Source of the DNA: an uncultured Eubacteriales bacterium
GTDB taxonomy: Bacteria > Bacillota > Clostridia > Christensenellales > Borkfalkiaceae
Direction: 5' to 3'
Assembly (NCBI GenBank): GCA_905211955.1
Contig: CAJMCT010000001.1
Span: forward strand, 1 to 40,374
DNA length: 40,374 bases
Below the pieces are notes generated by a model. The model did not search any database and was not told the origin of the DNA. It worked only from the letters and a program-made list of their open reading frames with translations. Each line of letters begins with the position of its first letter. The stretch's first letter is position 1. Shown in pieces: positions 32,021 through 40,372 of this stretch. The translations under genes were made by a program, and so were the position numbers.

Positions 32021-32627
32021 TTAGTATATTGCTCCCTATCAGATTTTTTAAAGCTTTTGCCGGAAACTTCATTGCTACGTCCATCAACTGCTCTTTCGTA
32101 ATACCTTTTTCACGCATAAAATTGATCAGGCGTCTCCTTGCAAATTCGTCAATTTTCTCGCCGTTCAAATTGTTAAACAACTCCATAATCATATACGCAT
32201 TTGCATTGTCTTTGTTGATCTCGAAACGCGATTTACGCAAAATAAACGTCCTTCCGTCCATCTTTACTTCTCTTCGTTTTGCAGATTCGTTGTTCGACAC
32301 GATTTCATAAATATTGGGAACTTGCGTCGTTACGGAAAACATATTCTGTAGCTTTAATCCTCCGTACACACCGAACACTTCGCCGTTCCATTTCAAATAT
32401 CTACGGGCTATTACCGTGTCCGCCGTTATCGTGGACAAACCGATAAACGTATTACGCGGGATATAATATATTCCTTTTGCGAAATTAACTATTTCCTTTT
32501 TCTCTTCGGCTTCACGTATAAACCTGAAAATCTGCGGTCTTGAATAATCGGGGAAAAGCCCGATGATTTCTTCCGTATATATAGGTTCGTTCGTAGCAAA
32601 ACTGCTTTTAACTCTTTCGGTAAACAT
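32007..32627 (-). CDS. Second AbiEi-type antitoxin (DUF6088-like)
   Basis: A 206-aa protein: an N-terminal winged-helix region (IYTEEIIGLFPDYSRPQIFRFI, FAKGIYYIPR), then GLSTITADTVIARRYLK and the GVYGGLKLQNMF block typical of this antitoxin group. Family role: neutralises the AbiEii toxin and represses the operon. ATG at 32627 follows AAAGGAGG. Its toxin partner has been split by the lnu insert, so the antitoxin may persist only as a regulator of lnu transcription (inference). Confidence 0.82.
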   Translation of the reverse strand: MFTERVKSSFATNEPIYTEEIIGLFPDYSRPQIFRFIREAEEKKEIVNFAKGIYYIPRNTFIGLSTITADTVIARRYLKWNGEVFGVYGGLKLQNMFSVTTQVPNIYEIVSNNESAKRREVKMDGRTFILRKSRFEINKDNANAYMIMELFNNLNGEKIDEFARRRLINFMREKGITKEQLMDVAMKFPAKALKNLIGSNILNELA

Positions 32628-32674
32628 AGACTTAACCTCCTTTTACAGACATATTATGCTCAATCTTCGTTTAT

Positions 32675-32703
32675 ATGATACTACAATTTACCTAAAAAGT
32701 CAA
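32675..32703 (-). promoter_or_regulatory. Promoter of the second abiE operon, also likely driving lnu
   Basis: TTGACT (32698-32703) and TATCAT (32675-32680) on the minus strand are 17 bp apart, 48 bp upstream of the antitoxin ATG. Confidence 0.65.
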
Positions 32704-32789
32704 GAGTAATATAATGACAATTCCATAAATTTTAGAAAATCGCGAAACAATATTGCCAAAAACACCTTTTCAGGACTCTTTTTACCGTT

Positions 32790-35700
32790 TTACCCCGCAA
32801 TCAAAGCCGCAATACCTCTGACAAGATAAGGGCAGGCAACAAGGATAACCGCGATTACAACAAGTCCGATGACGTAGTTTTTAATCATCTTTCTCGCTTT
32901 TTCTTTGTCCTCGTTCTTTGCCGCAATGCCGAAGAATACGCCCATCACGACGCTCCAAACGCCCGCGGTCGCCAAAAGCACCCACCACATATAAGGCTGA
33001 TACTGTTCAAACAGATACTCCACATAAGAAGATACCTTTTCGTACTGTTCACCCATATTCTGCGTGGTAATCGCTCCGCAATTCGTGCAGACGTAAGTAC
33101 GGATATTCTCTCCGTCCACAACGGACGATTCCGCAAGTTCAAAGTTATGCCCCGTAGCCGGGATCTCCGTATAGTATTCGTCGCCGCACTTCTCGCAGTG
33201 GAAAATTCGTTCTCCCGCCGTTTCGCAATGCGGTTCTCTCACGACTCTTGTGGTATAATCGTGATCTGTCGCTTTTACCGTATCGGTCAGATATTCGTAT
33301 CCGCAAACGGTACAGGTATGAAGCTGTCCGCCGTCCTCCGTACAGGTCGCCTCCTTTGTAGTTTCGGTATATTTATGACCGAGCGCCGTCCGAACGTCCG
33401 TTTCGTAAGTATCGCCGCAATTCAGACAGGTATGCTTGATACAACCGTAAGTCGTACAGGTTGCCTCTATCGTTTCGACGTCGTAGTTATGTCCGAACGC
33501 AAGTTTTACGTTCCCCTCGTACTCATCGCCGCAACTCGTACACTTAAAAACCGAATAGCCCTTTGTCGTGCAGGTCGGCTCAACGATTTTCGTTACGACG
33601 TAATTGTGCGTAATAGAAAACGTCTTTGTCGTGGACAGTCCGTATTCGTTCGTTACCGTTACGGTATAACTGCCTTCCGTCTTGATCCAAGTTCCTTTGG
33701 TATAATCATCTCCGTTCAGCGTTGCCGTGTTGCCGTTCGTCCAAGTGATATAGACGGAATTGTCCGTTCCCGATTGTTCTACCGTCGGATCAGGATACAA
33801 GATTTGAAGGTCAATCCAATAGGTTTGGCTTCTGTTTCCCAAATCGTCAACGGCGTAGAAATAATACTTTCCGTTTTCGCTTTCAAGCGTCGTCGAATAG
33901 GACGACGTTCCGGCAAGTACGTAACTGCTGCTTGACGGCGTTTTGTAATACAGCTTTACGCTTCCGCTGTCATCGCTTGCCGATACGGTAAAGCCGAGTC
34001 CGTAAGTCGAATAAAACTCCGTCTGCAAGCACCCGAGAATCGGCGCAGACTTGTCGAGAATAACCGTGTAAATCATCGAGAAGTTTCCCGCAGCGTCCGT
34101 ACAATAGAAACTGTACGTGCCTTCTTCTGCGAGCTGGCTTCCGCTCGTGTAGGATTCGTAGCCCGACGATGAAGGGGTTTGAACGTAAATGCTTTTGATT
34201 CCCGACATCGAATCGCTCGGCACAAACTTAACGTAGTTCGCATTGGTTTTTCCGCCGCTTGCGACCGTCGAAGTTCCGCCGTAAAGCGTTCCCGTCGGTT
34301 TTACGGTATCAAGACAAATCATAACCGTTTCGGATTCGTTTCCCGCATTATCAAACGCACGAAAACGGTAAATGCCGTTTGTATCCGTGGTCTGAATCAG
34401 CGTACCTGCTGCATAAGTTTCCCATACCGTACTGTTCGGCTTCTTGTACTGCATATAAGCGATTCCGCTCAACCCGTCGCTTGCCGTATATTTGAACGCT
34501 TTATTGGTCGTAGTCGTAACCGTCGTTCCGTTACTGTCGGTAATTTTTCCCGTCGGAATCGCCGTATCGAGATAAATTGAACTCACCGCAGAAGTGTTTC
34601 CCGCATTGTCCACAGCTCTGAACTGATACAAACCGTTCGTCGCGCTTGCGGAAATGGTTGTACCCGAAGAATAAGTCGTCCACGAAGAACTGCCCGGCGT
34701 TTTATATTGCAGGTAACTCACTCCGCTCCCCGTATCCGTTGCCGTATAGGAAAACGCACCGCCCGTGTAACCCGATATTGCCGTACCGCTACTGTTTTTT
34801 ATCGTTCCCGTAGGCGCGGCGGAATCAAGGTAGATCGTTTTCGTATCCGACACATTTCCTGCCTTATCTACCGCCCTGAACTGATACTGTCCGTTCGTTG
34901 CGGTTGAAGCAATCGTTGTACCCGAAGTATAGGACAACCACGAAGAACTACCCGGTTTTTTATATTGCAGGTAGCTCACGCCGCTCCCCGTATCCGTTGC
35001 CGTATAGGAAAATGCGCCGTTTGTGTAACCCGATATTGCCGTGCCGCTGCTGTTCTTTATCGTTCCCGTGGGTGTTGTCGTGTCGAGATACAAGTAATAT
35101 GTACTTGAAGTATTTCCCGCCTTATCCTTGGCGTAGAAATAATACAACCCGTTTGTTGCGGTCGATGAAACCGTTGTGGAAGTACCGACGTTTGAATAGT
35201 AACTGTTGCCCGGCGCTTTCATATAAAGTGCTTCCGCACCGCTTCCCGAATCGGAAACGGAAATATATGTGGAAGCGTTTGTGTATTTCCCGGTCGAAGA
35301 AGTCGATGCGCCGTTGATTGTCGGAGCCGTAGTATCTACGACAAATGAGGACGAAACGTCCATACTGTACCAAGCGTATGCTCGTGCGTTCGGATTCCAT
35401 CCCGCACCCCTCAAAGAACAGGTGAAATTATATGTACCGTCCGACAAATTCGACAGCGTATAATTCTTTCCTGACTGAGAACCTACGGTCGTTCCCGAAC
35501 TGTTGGTTACGCTCATCGAATAACCTTGTATCGACGCGTCAAGCGTAATTGTGAGCGAGTTGCTTGCTATCGCTCCGCCTTTGGTAAGATTCGCAGTACC
35601 CGAAGTGGAGCTTCCGTAAATATAAAACTGTACGGTCGTCATACTTCCGTTGTCGCCCTTTACGCTTGCAGATAAAACGCCCGTTCCCGAACCGTCAGCC

Positions 35701-35876
35701 GATTTAGACGTGTTATAGTTGTAATAGTGCGTATAGTCATACGCCAAGGTATATTTCGGCGTTGTCGCCGCATACGCCGTGTTTGTCGTCGCCATTGCCA
35801 AACACAGACTGATACAGAGTGCGAATACGGCAAGACACAGCCACCTTGCTATGCCTTTCAGTTTGGTTTTTACCAC
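32790..35876 (-). CDS. Secreted Ig-repeat protein ending in a pilin-like membrane segment
   Basis: A 1028-aa protein. A signal peptide (about 1-36, cleavage after TAYA) is followed by a beta-rich region, six Ig-like repeats of about 85 residues (roughly 180-690; each ends with FRAVDxAGN-type sequence), one more Ig/PKD-like unit, and five repeats with CTTKGYSVFKCTSCGDEY-type paired CxxC motifs (about 755-940). The last 65 residues are two hydrophobic helices around KNEDKEKARKMIKNY, like TrbC/VirB2-type subunits. It starts with GTG eight bases after GGGGAGG and directly follows virB4. Probably a surface protein of the conjugation module, for example an adhesin anchored near the secretion channel. 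The assignment to a T4SS role is inference. Confidence 0.75.
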   Translation of the reverse strand: MVKTKLKGIARWLCLAVFALCISLCLAMATTNTAYAATTPKYTLAYDYTHYYNYNTSKSADGSGTGVLSASVKGDNGSMTTVQFYIYGSSTSGTANLTKGGAIASNSLTITLDASIQGYSMSVTNSSGTTVGSQSGKNYTLSNLSDGTYNFTCSLRGAGWNPNARAYAWYSMDVSSSFVVDTTAPTINGASTSSTGKYTNASTYISVSDSGSGAEALYMKAPGNSYYSNVGTSTTVSSTATNGLYYFYAKDKAGNTSSTYYLYLDTTTPTGTIKNSSGTAISGYTNGAFSYTATDTGSGVSYLQYKKPGSSSWLSYTSGTTIASTATNGQYQFRAVDKAGNVSDTKTIYLDSAAPTGTIKNSSGTAISGYTGGAFSYTATDTGSGVSYLQYKTPGSSSWTTYSSGTTISASATNGLYQFRAVDNAGNTSAVSSIYLDTAIPTGKITDSNGTTVTTTTNKAFKYTASDGLSGIAYMQYKKPNSTVWETYAAGTLIQTTDTNGIYRFRAFDNAGNESETVMICLDTVKPTGTLYGGTSTVASGGKTNANYVKFVPSDSMSGIKSIYVQTPSSSGYESYTSGSQLAEEGTYSFYCTDAAGNFSMIYTVILDKSAPILGCLQTEFYSTYGLGFTVSASDDSGSVKLYYKTPSSSSYVLAGTSSYSTTLESENGKYYFYAVDDLGNRSQTYWIDLQILYPDPTVEQSGTDNSVYITWTNGNTATLNGDDYTKGTWIKTEGSYTVTVTNEYGLSTTKTFSITHNYVVTKIVEPTCTTKGYSVFKCTSCGDEYEGNVKLAFGHNYDVETIEATCTTYGCIKHTCLNCGDTYETDVRTALGHKYTETTKEATCTEDGGQLHTCTVCGYEYLTDTVKATDHDYTTRVVREPHCETAGERIFHCEKCGDEYYTEIPATGHNFELAESSVVDGENIRTYVCTNCGAITTQNMGEQYEKVSSYVEYLFEQYQPYMWWVLLATAGVWSVVMGVFFGIAAKNEDKEKARKMIKNYVIGLVVIAVILVACPYLVRGIAALIAG

Positions 35877-37334
35877 TTATTTAACCTCCCCTTTTTGATA
35901 ATTTTCGCCCGTTTTCTCCTCAAACAGGCTCTTGATATATTCTCCCGTCGTGATTTTCACGCAGGTGCGAAGTTCCGTAGAACCGACAAAGAACACCTGT
36001 CCCGTAACCGCCGATATAATCATTCTCTGCTCGTCGCCGTTGAAGCTGTCGCCCGCCTTGTAAACGTCCAAAACGTCTTTCATGTCGGGCGCGCTTAATT
36101 TGAAAATAAACGTGTACTGCGAGTTTTTGAGAATGGCGCTCGTCTTGCTCCTGAGTTCCTCGTTTGCGTTCCAGTCCGCAATGTTTTGCGTGGCGGGAAT
36201 AAATCCGCCGTTATATTTTCTGATACGCTTACTCATCGAAAAGAAAAAGTCCAAAGCAATCGGAAATTTCGCGTCGATGAAAAGATGTGCTTCGTCGGCG
36301 ATAATGAGCGTCCGCAAGTTTCTTCCGCTCTTGTTCGCTTCTCTCGCATTGATGACTTCCTGTTCGATAAAACGGAAAACAAGCAACATCTGCGCGTTCG
36401 CCACCGTATTGTTCTTATTTGCAAAAAGCGACTGAAAATTGAAGTCGATAAGGTTTGCATTGACTTCGAGCGTGGACGGCGCGTTCCAAATGTCCGAATA
36501 TCTGCCGTTTACAAATTTCTGCAAGTACAGTTCCGCCGTGCGCATATCGCGCAAGGTCAGATTGTCCATTTCCTCCTTGTTCTTCTCCTGCAATACTGCA
36601 AGCAAGTCGGAAAACAAAGGAAAGTCCTCTGCTTTGAAGTTCGTGCAGTCGGTCGTTTCGGTGATGCCTTTTCTCTCATACGCTTCCACGACGAGATTAT
36701 TGATGAGTTCGATAACGTCCGCGCTCGCGCCCACAAGAACGATTTTGAAGAAACTTTCAAGCATTTTCAGGTGCGTATTGAACGTAACCGCAGGCTCGGC
36801 GGGCGTTCCGTCCTCCGTCAGTATCTTATAGATATGGAAAGGATTGATTCTGCCTTCTTTCGCGTTGCCGACGTCTATCAGATTGCCCGACAGATTTTTT
36901 GTCAAGGTCAGGTACTCGGCTTCGGGATCGAGAATGATTACCCTCGTATCGTTCGCCCATTCGTTTGCGATGAGCGACTTTAAGAAGAACGATTTGCCCG
37001 AACCGGACTTACCGATAATCATACCGTTTGAGTTCTGATACAGGTTGCCGCGTTTCCACATATTGAAGATGAACGGATAGCCGTTCGCTTTGTTCTCTCC
37101 GAGCATAATGCCGCCCTCGTCCATAACGAACGTTCTCACGAACGGAAATACCGCCGCCAAGCTGGAGCTGTTGATGCCGCGCTCGTATGTTTTTAAGGTG
37201 GAAACGGGAGAGATTGCCGACGACCTGAACCCTTCTATCTGTAAACCGTAAAGATTAGACGGCTTGAAATTGCCCGTCATAACGTTTCTGCGCACCGATT
37301 TCTTGTAATTCTCGTCGTCAAGATATCCGTACTT
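35877..37334 (-). pseudogene. VirB4-type conjugation ATPase lacking its N-terminal part
   Basis: The frame is open from 37334 (KYGYLDDENYKKSVRRN) and contains NVMTGNFKPSNLYGLQIEGF, IIGKSGSGKSFFLKSL (Walker A) and LIIADEAHLFID (Walker B), as in Gram-positive VirB4/TrsE proteins of about 800 aa. About 300 N-terminal residues are missing. Upstream the sequence switches at about 37335 to the sigma-like gene. The first GTG (37295) has no ribosome binding site, so the protein is probably not made or not functional. It powers pilus or channel assembly in complete elements. The gene downstream starts next to its stop. Confidence 0.8.
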
Positions 37335-37584
37335 TCAATTCGTTCTGTTCGCTGGCACGTATCATCTGTTCTTCCGGCGACGGCGTATCATCCGCAGGCT
37401 CGAAACCTGTTTCTTCATACATCTCATCGAGTGAAGAACATTTTTCGTAATATGTATCCTCCGACTTTGCAAAGCGATCCGTTTCACGGTTCAGTATTTT
37501 TACTGCTTGTTCCTGTTCTACGCTTTCTACTTCTACTTTTGCTACTTTGTAGCGATTGAGTTTGTAATAGACTTTCTTTTTCAT
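37318..37584 (-). pseudogene. N-terminal fragment of a sigma-70-like HTH protein
   Basis: An 88-aa frame starting MKKKVYYKLNRYKVAKVEVE with SSLDEMYEETGFEPADDTPSPEEQ. This N-terminus is typical of small sigma-factor-like proteins (about 150 aa) found in Tn916- and Tn1549-like elements, whose C-terminal half is a region-4 HTH. That HTH half is missing here, and the last residues (LKVRIS) are encoded by virB4 DNA in another frame. The ribosome binding site (GGAGG) and ATG at 37584 are intact. Probably the product of a deletion that joined two genes. Confidence 0.65.
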
Positions 37585-37666
37585 TTTGAAATCCTCCGAT
37601 TTTTGCGTTTTCTCAGTATTGAAGAAATTTTCGCAATCGGACAGATTTCTGCCCCAAATAGAAAAA

Positions 37667-37700
37667 GCCCGACTGCGAGGTAAAATCCTCGCAATCGGGC
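37667..37700 (-). terminator. Tandem hairpin 1, strong terminator
   Basis: GCCCGACTGCGAGG (37667-37680) and CCTCGCAATCGGGC (37687-37700) form a 14-bp stem with one mismatch and a 6-nt loop. On the minus strand it is followed by CTTTTTC. It ends the transcript from the zinc-ribbon gene or controls entry into the genes downstream. Confidence 0.85.
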
Positions 37701-37723
37701 ATAATAGGCATCAAAAAAGAAGC

Positions 37724-37771
37724 CTGACAAATAGAATAACCCTATGCTTTCAGGATTTTACTATCTGTCAG
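37724..37771 (-). terminator. Tandem hairpin 2
   Basis: CTGACAAATAG (37724-37734) pairs with CTATCTGTCAG (37761-37771) with one mismatch. On the minus strand it is followed by CTTCTTTTTTG, a good T-run. Confidence 0.7.
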
Positions 37772-37818
37772 ACTCCTCTTAACCTTCTCATTAAGTCCAG
37801 CCTCATAACAAGATGTCA

Positions 37819-37846
37819 GTAAAGGAATACAACGGCACTCCTTTAC
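37819..37846 (-). other. Tandem hairpin 3
   Basis: GTAAAGGA (37819-37826) and TCCTTTAC (37839-37846) form a perfect 8-bp stem with a 12-nt loop. No T-run follows, so it is more likely an anti-terminator or RNA-stability element than a terminator. Confidence 0.5.
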
Positions 37847-37873
37847 CCGCTGCTATTCAGTTTTCTTTTTTAT

Positions 37874-38062
37874 TTAAGCGTGTTGCTTTAACTGCTTGTC
37901 CTGCGTTGTCGTAAATATCGGCTTTTTGCTGATATGTATATCATCTTCTTCGATGATAACGGAAGCAAATTCTCCGCACTTCGGACACTCCATTTCCACC
38001 TTGGTTCCGTTTTCGCCTTTACAAAGACGTCGACCGCATTTCGGACACATTGCATATTTCAT
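37874..38062 (-). CDS. Small zinc-ribbon protein, Com-like
   Basis: A 62-aa protein. CPKCGRRLCKG and, 19 residues on, CPKCGEF provide two CxxC knuckles; the layout resembles Mu Com and the cysteine-rich small proteins of Gram-positive elements. A nonspecific acidic tail follows. Start: ATG at 38062 behind AGGAGG; the longer frame is unnecessary. It lies between the LexA gene and the tandem hairpins, so it could act on nearby transcripts or be an unrelated passenger. Function unknown. Confidence 0.7.
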   Translation of the reverse strand: MKYAMCPKCGRRLCKGENGTKVEMECPKCGEFASVIIEEDDIHISKKPIFTTTQDKQLKQHA

Positions 38063-38118
38063 TGAATACAACCTCCTTCCTCCCAAGCCTTACATCCGAT
38101 TTGAATTTAAGCAACTGT

Positions 38119-38220
38119 TCAAGCATGGTCGGGATAACTCCAATGCAACAGTCGCTCATCGTCCGTAATTTCTATATCTTTGCGCTTTCGGGGCGTAAAG
38201 CGCATCAATACCTTAATCAT
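38119..38220 (-). CDS. 33-codon frame coupled to lexA
   Basis: ATG at 38220 overlaps the lexA stop (ATGATTAA) and encodes MIKVLMRFTPRKRKDIEITD followed by a short tail to TGA at 38119. The frame looks coding (charged, balanced) and its end overlaps another short start (ATGCTTGA). No family known to me. Translational coupling is the main support. Confidence 0.4.
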   Translation of the reverse strand: MIKVLMRFTPRKRKDIEITDDERLLHWSYPDHA

Positions 38221-38812
38221 ATATCTTGATACAACTGACCAAGACTCCCTGTATCTCGCAATCCTTTACGACAATATCTTTCATCTCTTTGTTTTCGGGA
38301 TGCAGAATGACTTTGCCGTTTCTTCTGAAAATACGTTTCAAAGTCGTTTCGCCGTTTATCATTGCCACGACAATCTCTCCGTCATCTGCCGTGTTTTGCT
38401 TGCGGATAACTACGAGGTCGTCTTTTTTGATACCTATGTCAATCATACTGTCGCCGAACGTGCGGAGCATAAACAAGTCGCCGTTTCCGAAAATAGAGCG
38501 CGGAAGCGCAAAACTTTCTTCGATATTTTCTACCGCGTCAACAGGTTGTCCGCAGGCGATAGAACCCACAAGCGGCGCAATCGCAACTCCGCTCGGCTTC
38601 AGCTTCGGCGGCACGGAGATATTGCCGATTCGCGTCCTTTCGATTCGTCCCTTTCTTTCAAGCGCCAAAACGTATCTCTGTACAAGATTGAGAGAACTCA
38701 TCCCCACGCCGTGCATAATCTGACGGTAGCTCGGTGATTTTCCGTTCTTCTTCTGATATTCGGTGATATAGTTCTCCACCCGTTCCAAGGTGTTCGGGTT
38801 TAGCGTTCTCAT
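38213..38812 (-). CDS. lexA: LexA-type repressor with Cys-Gly autocleavage site
   Basis: A 199-aa protein. Residues 1-65 are the LexA winged HTH (SYRQIMHGVGMSSLNLVQRYVLALERKGRIER). The S24 peptidase part has cleavage bond Cys87-Gly88 (SIACGQPVDA; Ala-Gly in most LexA, Cys-Gly in UmuD-like proteins), Ser122 in GDSMID and Lys159 in TTLKRIF, so the catalytic dyad is complete. Role: RecA-dependent self-cleavage relieves repression after DNA damage, here probably controlling mobile genes. ATG at 38812 behind AGAGGA. A palindrome upstream suggests autorepression. Whether it is the chromosomal LexA or an element-borne one cannot be decided; its surroundings favour the latter. Confidence 0.88.
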   Translation of the reverse strand: MRTLNPNTLERVENYITEYQKKNGKSPSYRQIMHGVGMSSLNLVQRYVLALERKGRIERTRIGNISVPPKLKPSGVAIAPLVGSIACGQPVDAVENIEESFALPRSIFGNGDLFMLRTFGDSMIDIGIKKDDLVVIRKQNTADDGEIVVAMINGETTLKRIFRRNGKVILHPENKEMKDIVVKDCEIQGVLVSCIKIYD

Positions 38813-38837
38813 TGGTAAGTCCTCTTTTGTTCTTATA

Positions 38838-38899
38838 TTGAACTTTGCGTTCAATTTAGATTGTGAGCGTATTATACCATTTCTTTTTGATTATTTCAA
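38838..38899 (-). promoter_or_regulatory. lexA promoter with SOS-like palindrome
   Basis: TTGAAA (38894-38899) and TATAAT (38871-38876) on the minus strand are 17 bp apart. TTGAAC-TTTGC-GTTCAA (38838-38854) lies just downstream. The GAAC...GTTC halves match the Gram-positive SOS box but the spacer is 5 instead of 4 nt. Confidence 0.65.
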
Positions 38900-38960
38900 A
38901 TTTTCAGTTCCAAAAATTTGGCATTGAAAGACTTTTTTATGAATTTTTTCAAAAAAATTT

Positions 38961-38986
38961 GCTCCCACCGAAGTGAGAGCATCTTT
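38961..38986. terminator. Terminator after the WYL regulator gene
   Basis: GCTCCCAC (38961-38968) pairs with GTGAGAGC (38973-38980) around CGAA, giving a stable UUCG tetraloop on the minus strand, followed by AAATTTTTTTG there and by ATCTTTTTT on the plus strand. It can work both ways. Confidence 0.8.
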
Positions 38987-38994
38987 TTTACGGG

Positions 38995-39972
38995 CTAATA
39001 TACTTCTTTTATCTTTGCTACAAAGTCTGAAAACTCCGTAACTACCTTTTCAGGAGCTTTGATTTTGACCTTTCCCTGCGTTCCGACGATCCACGCAAAG
39101 AACGTTTTCGATACCTGAACGGCTACGTCAACCGTATATGTATTGTCGTCAATCTTTCTGATTCGTATATCGTCCCCGTAACGGTCGAACATATCCGAAA
39201 GAATTTTCGGCGTAAAAAGAAGGGTTACTTTTTGCGTTTCTCCGCCGAACATTGAAAACACCTGCTTTCGGTATTCTTCCGTATTGAATAACTCGTATTC
39301 CGGGTGCGGTTCGCGCTCCGCTTCTTCGACCTTTACGTTCTCCATTTTGTCAAGGCGGTACGTTACCATGTCGTCGTGTCCGTTTGAGAAACACAACATA
39401 TAATAATTATCCCTGTTCCACACTATAAAGGCAGGGTTGGCCGTATATCTGTCGCCGTTCTTTCGATAGACTTTTTTATGCTTCTCGTCATAGTCGAAAT
39501 ACAAGAAAGAAATTTGCTTGTTTTCTTCTATTCCGCGCTCTATGGCGTCCACGTTGTAAATCAAAGACGAACTTCCTTTTCTGCTTTTATCCAACGAAAT
39601 AATATGCTTTGAAAGATTCTCTGCCTGATGGGAACACAGCGTACCTGACAATTTTTCAATCATTATATTTTTCTGCGTAGAAGTCAGTTTGGACGCCTTG
39701 ATGACGTCTGCAAGCATAACGACTTCCGCCGTTTCAAGCGGACGGCTTACGACGTAATAATAGTAATACTTTTTCTTATAGGATAAAACCTCATAGCCGT
39801 ATTTATTTAATGCGGCTATGTCCGTTGCAACCACTTTACGCATTACGCTGATTCCGCGTTTTGCAAGTTCTTCGCGTATCTCGTCAGAGTTCATTGCGTG
39901 ATTTTCGTCCGTGTTTTTACACAGAATATCCCACAGAACAAGCAATTTGATTTTATTCGTATCGTTTGCCAT
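38995..39972 (-). CDS. WYL-domain transcriptional regulator
   Basis: A 325-aa protein of typical length. The N-terminal winged HTH (residues 5-75: LWDILCKNTDENHAMNSDEI, then VVATDIAALNKYGYEV) is followed by a WYL domain (about 140-220: ISFLYFDYD, YTANPAFIVWNRDNYYMLCF, VTYRLDKMENV) and a WCX-like C-terminus. Family role: ligand-responsive regulators, often of defence or mobile-element genes, sensing nucleic-acid ligands in some members. ATG at 39972 behind AGGAGG. It stands alone between a terminator and a 270-bp spacer. Confidence 0.9.
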   Translation of the reverse strand: MANDTNKIKLLVLWDILCKNTDENHAMNSDEIREELAKRGISVMRKVVATDIAALNKYGYEVLSYKKKYYYYYVVSRPLETAEVVMLADVIKASKLTSTQKNIMIEKLSGTLCSHQAENLSKHIISLDKSRKGSSSLIYNVDAIERGIEENKQISFLYFDYDEKHKKVYRKNGDRYTANPAFIVWNRDNYYMLCFSNGHDDMVTYRLDKMENVKVEEAEREPHPEYELFNTEEYRKQVFSMFGGETQKVTLLFTPKILSDMFDRYGDDIRIRKIDDNTYTVDVAVQVSKTFFAWIVGTQGKVKIKAPEKVVTEFSDFVAKIKEVY

Positions 39973-40249
39973 AAGCTATCCTCCTATAAAGCAGATGGTT
40001 GGGACGCATCAAAACATAATAATACTTTAATTATATATGATATCTCAAGTGTTAGCAGCATTTTTTCTATATATCGTAACAACGCCATCACAAATCTCAA
40101 ATATATTTATAGCCTCTTTCATAGCTTTCTCCCCATTAATGATTATAGTACAATAGGTAATTCACATTTTATTCTCCTAAATGCTTTTTACATACAGGTA
40201 TTTTTATTTAGAAGATATTTGTAATAAACATATTGATAAGTCATCTCCG
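39973..40249. other. Spacer upstream of the WYL gene
   Basis: A possible promoter is TTGAGA (40043-40048) and TATTAT (40019-40024), 18 bp apart. Also present are an AGGAG site followed directly by a start-stop pair (ATGTGA) near 40164 and a 25-codon frame at 40045-40122. No larger gene is visible. Confidence 0.3.
40045..40122 (-). CDS. 25-codon frame with good ribosome binding site
   Basis: ATG at 40122 follows GGGGAGA by six bases and encodes MKEAINIFEICDGVVTIYRK plus five residues. It is too short to assign and may be a gene remnant or leader peptide. Low confidence. Confidence 0.25.
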   Translation of the reverse strand: MKEAINIFEICDGVVTIYRKNAANT

Positions 40250-40372
40250 CTACCGTTTTGAGATAGTTTCGGCAAAAATTCCGCTTTCCTGCAACAGTTC
40301 ATAAACAGCCATAAGAAGTGGTTCAATATCCGTAATATCCATAATTGCCATATTAGAAACTGCTTTCGTAAA
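40250..40372 (-). pseudogene. Class I methyltransferase fragment, cut by window edge
   Basis: The frame enters from outside and encodes VSNMAIMDITDIEPLLMAVY then ELLQESGIF before a stop at 40250. This matches the segment following motif II of SAM-dependent methyltransferases (SNMxLMDxxDxxxxLxxVxRxLKxGG). After GIF the sequence diverges and ends eight residues later, whereas about 80 more residues are expected. It is probably a truncated gene or a frameshifted remnant. Confidence 0.5.

Noticed and set aside
33147..33935. Long plus-strand open frame opposite the Ig-repeat gene
   Set aside because: Composition (arginine-rich, no ribosome binding site) is that of an antisense shadow of a repetitive gene.
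36186..36983. Plus-strand frame of 265 codons opposite virB4
   Set aside because: Antisense shadow; virB4 motifs are on the minus strand.
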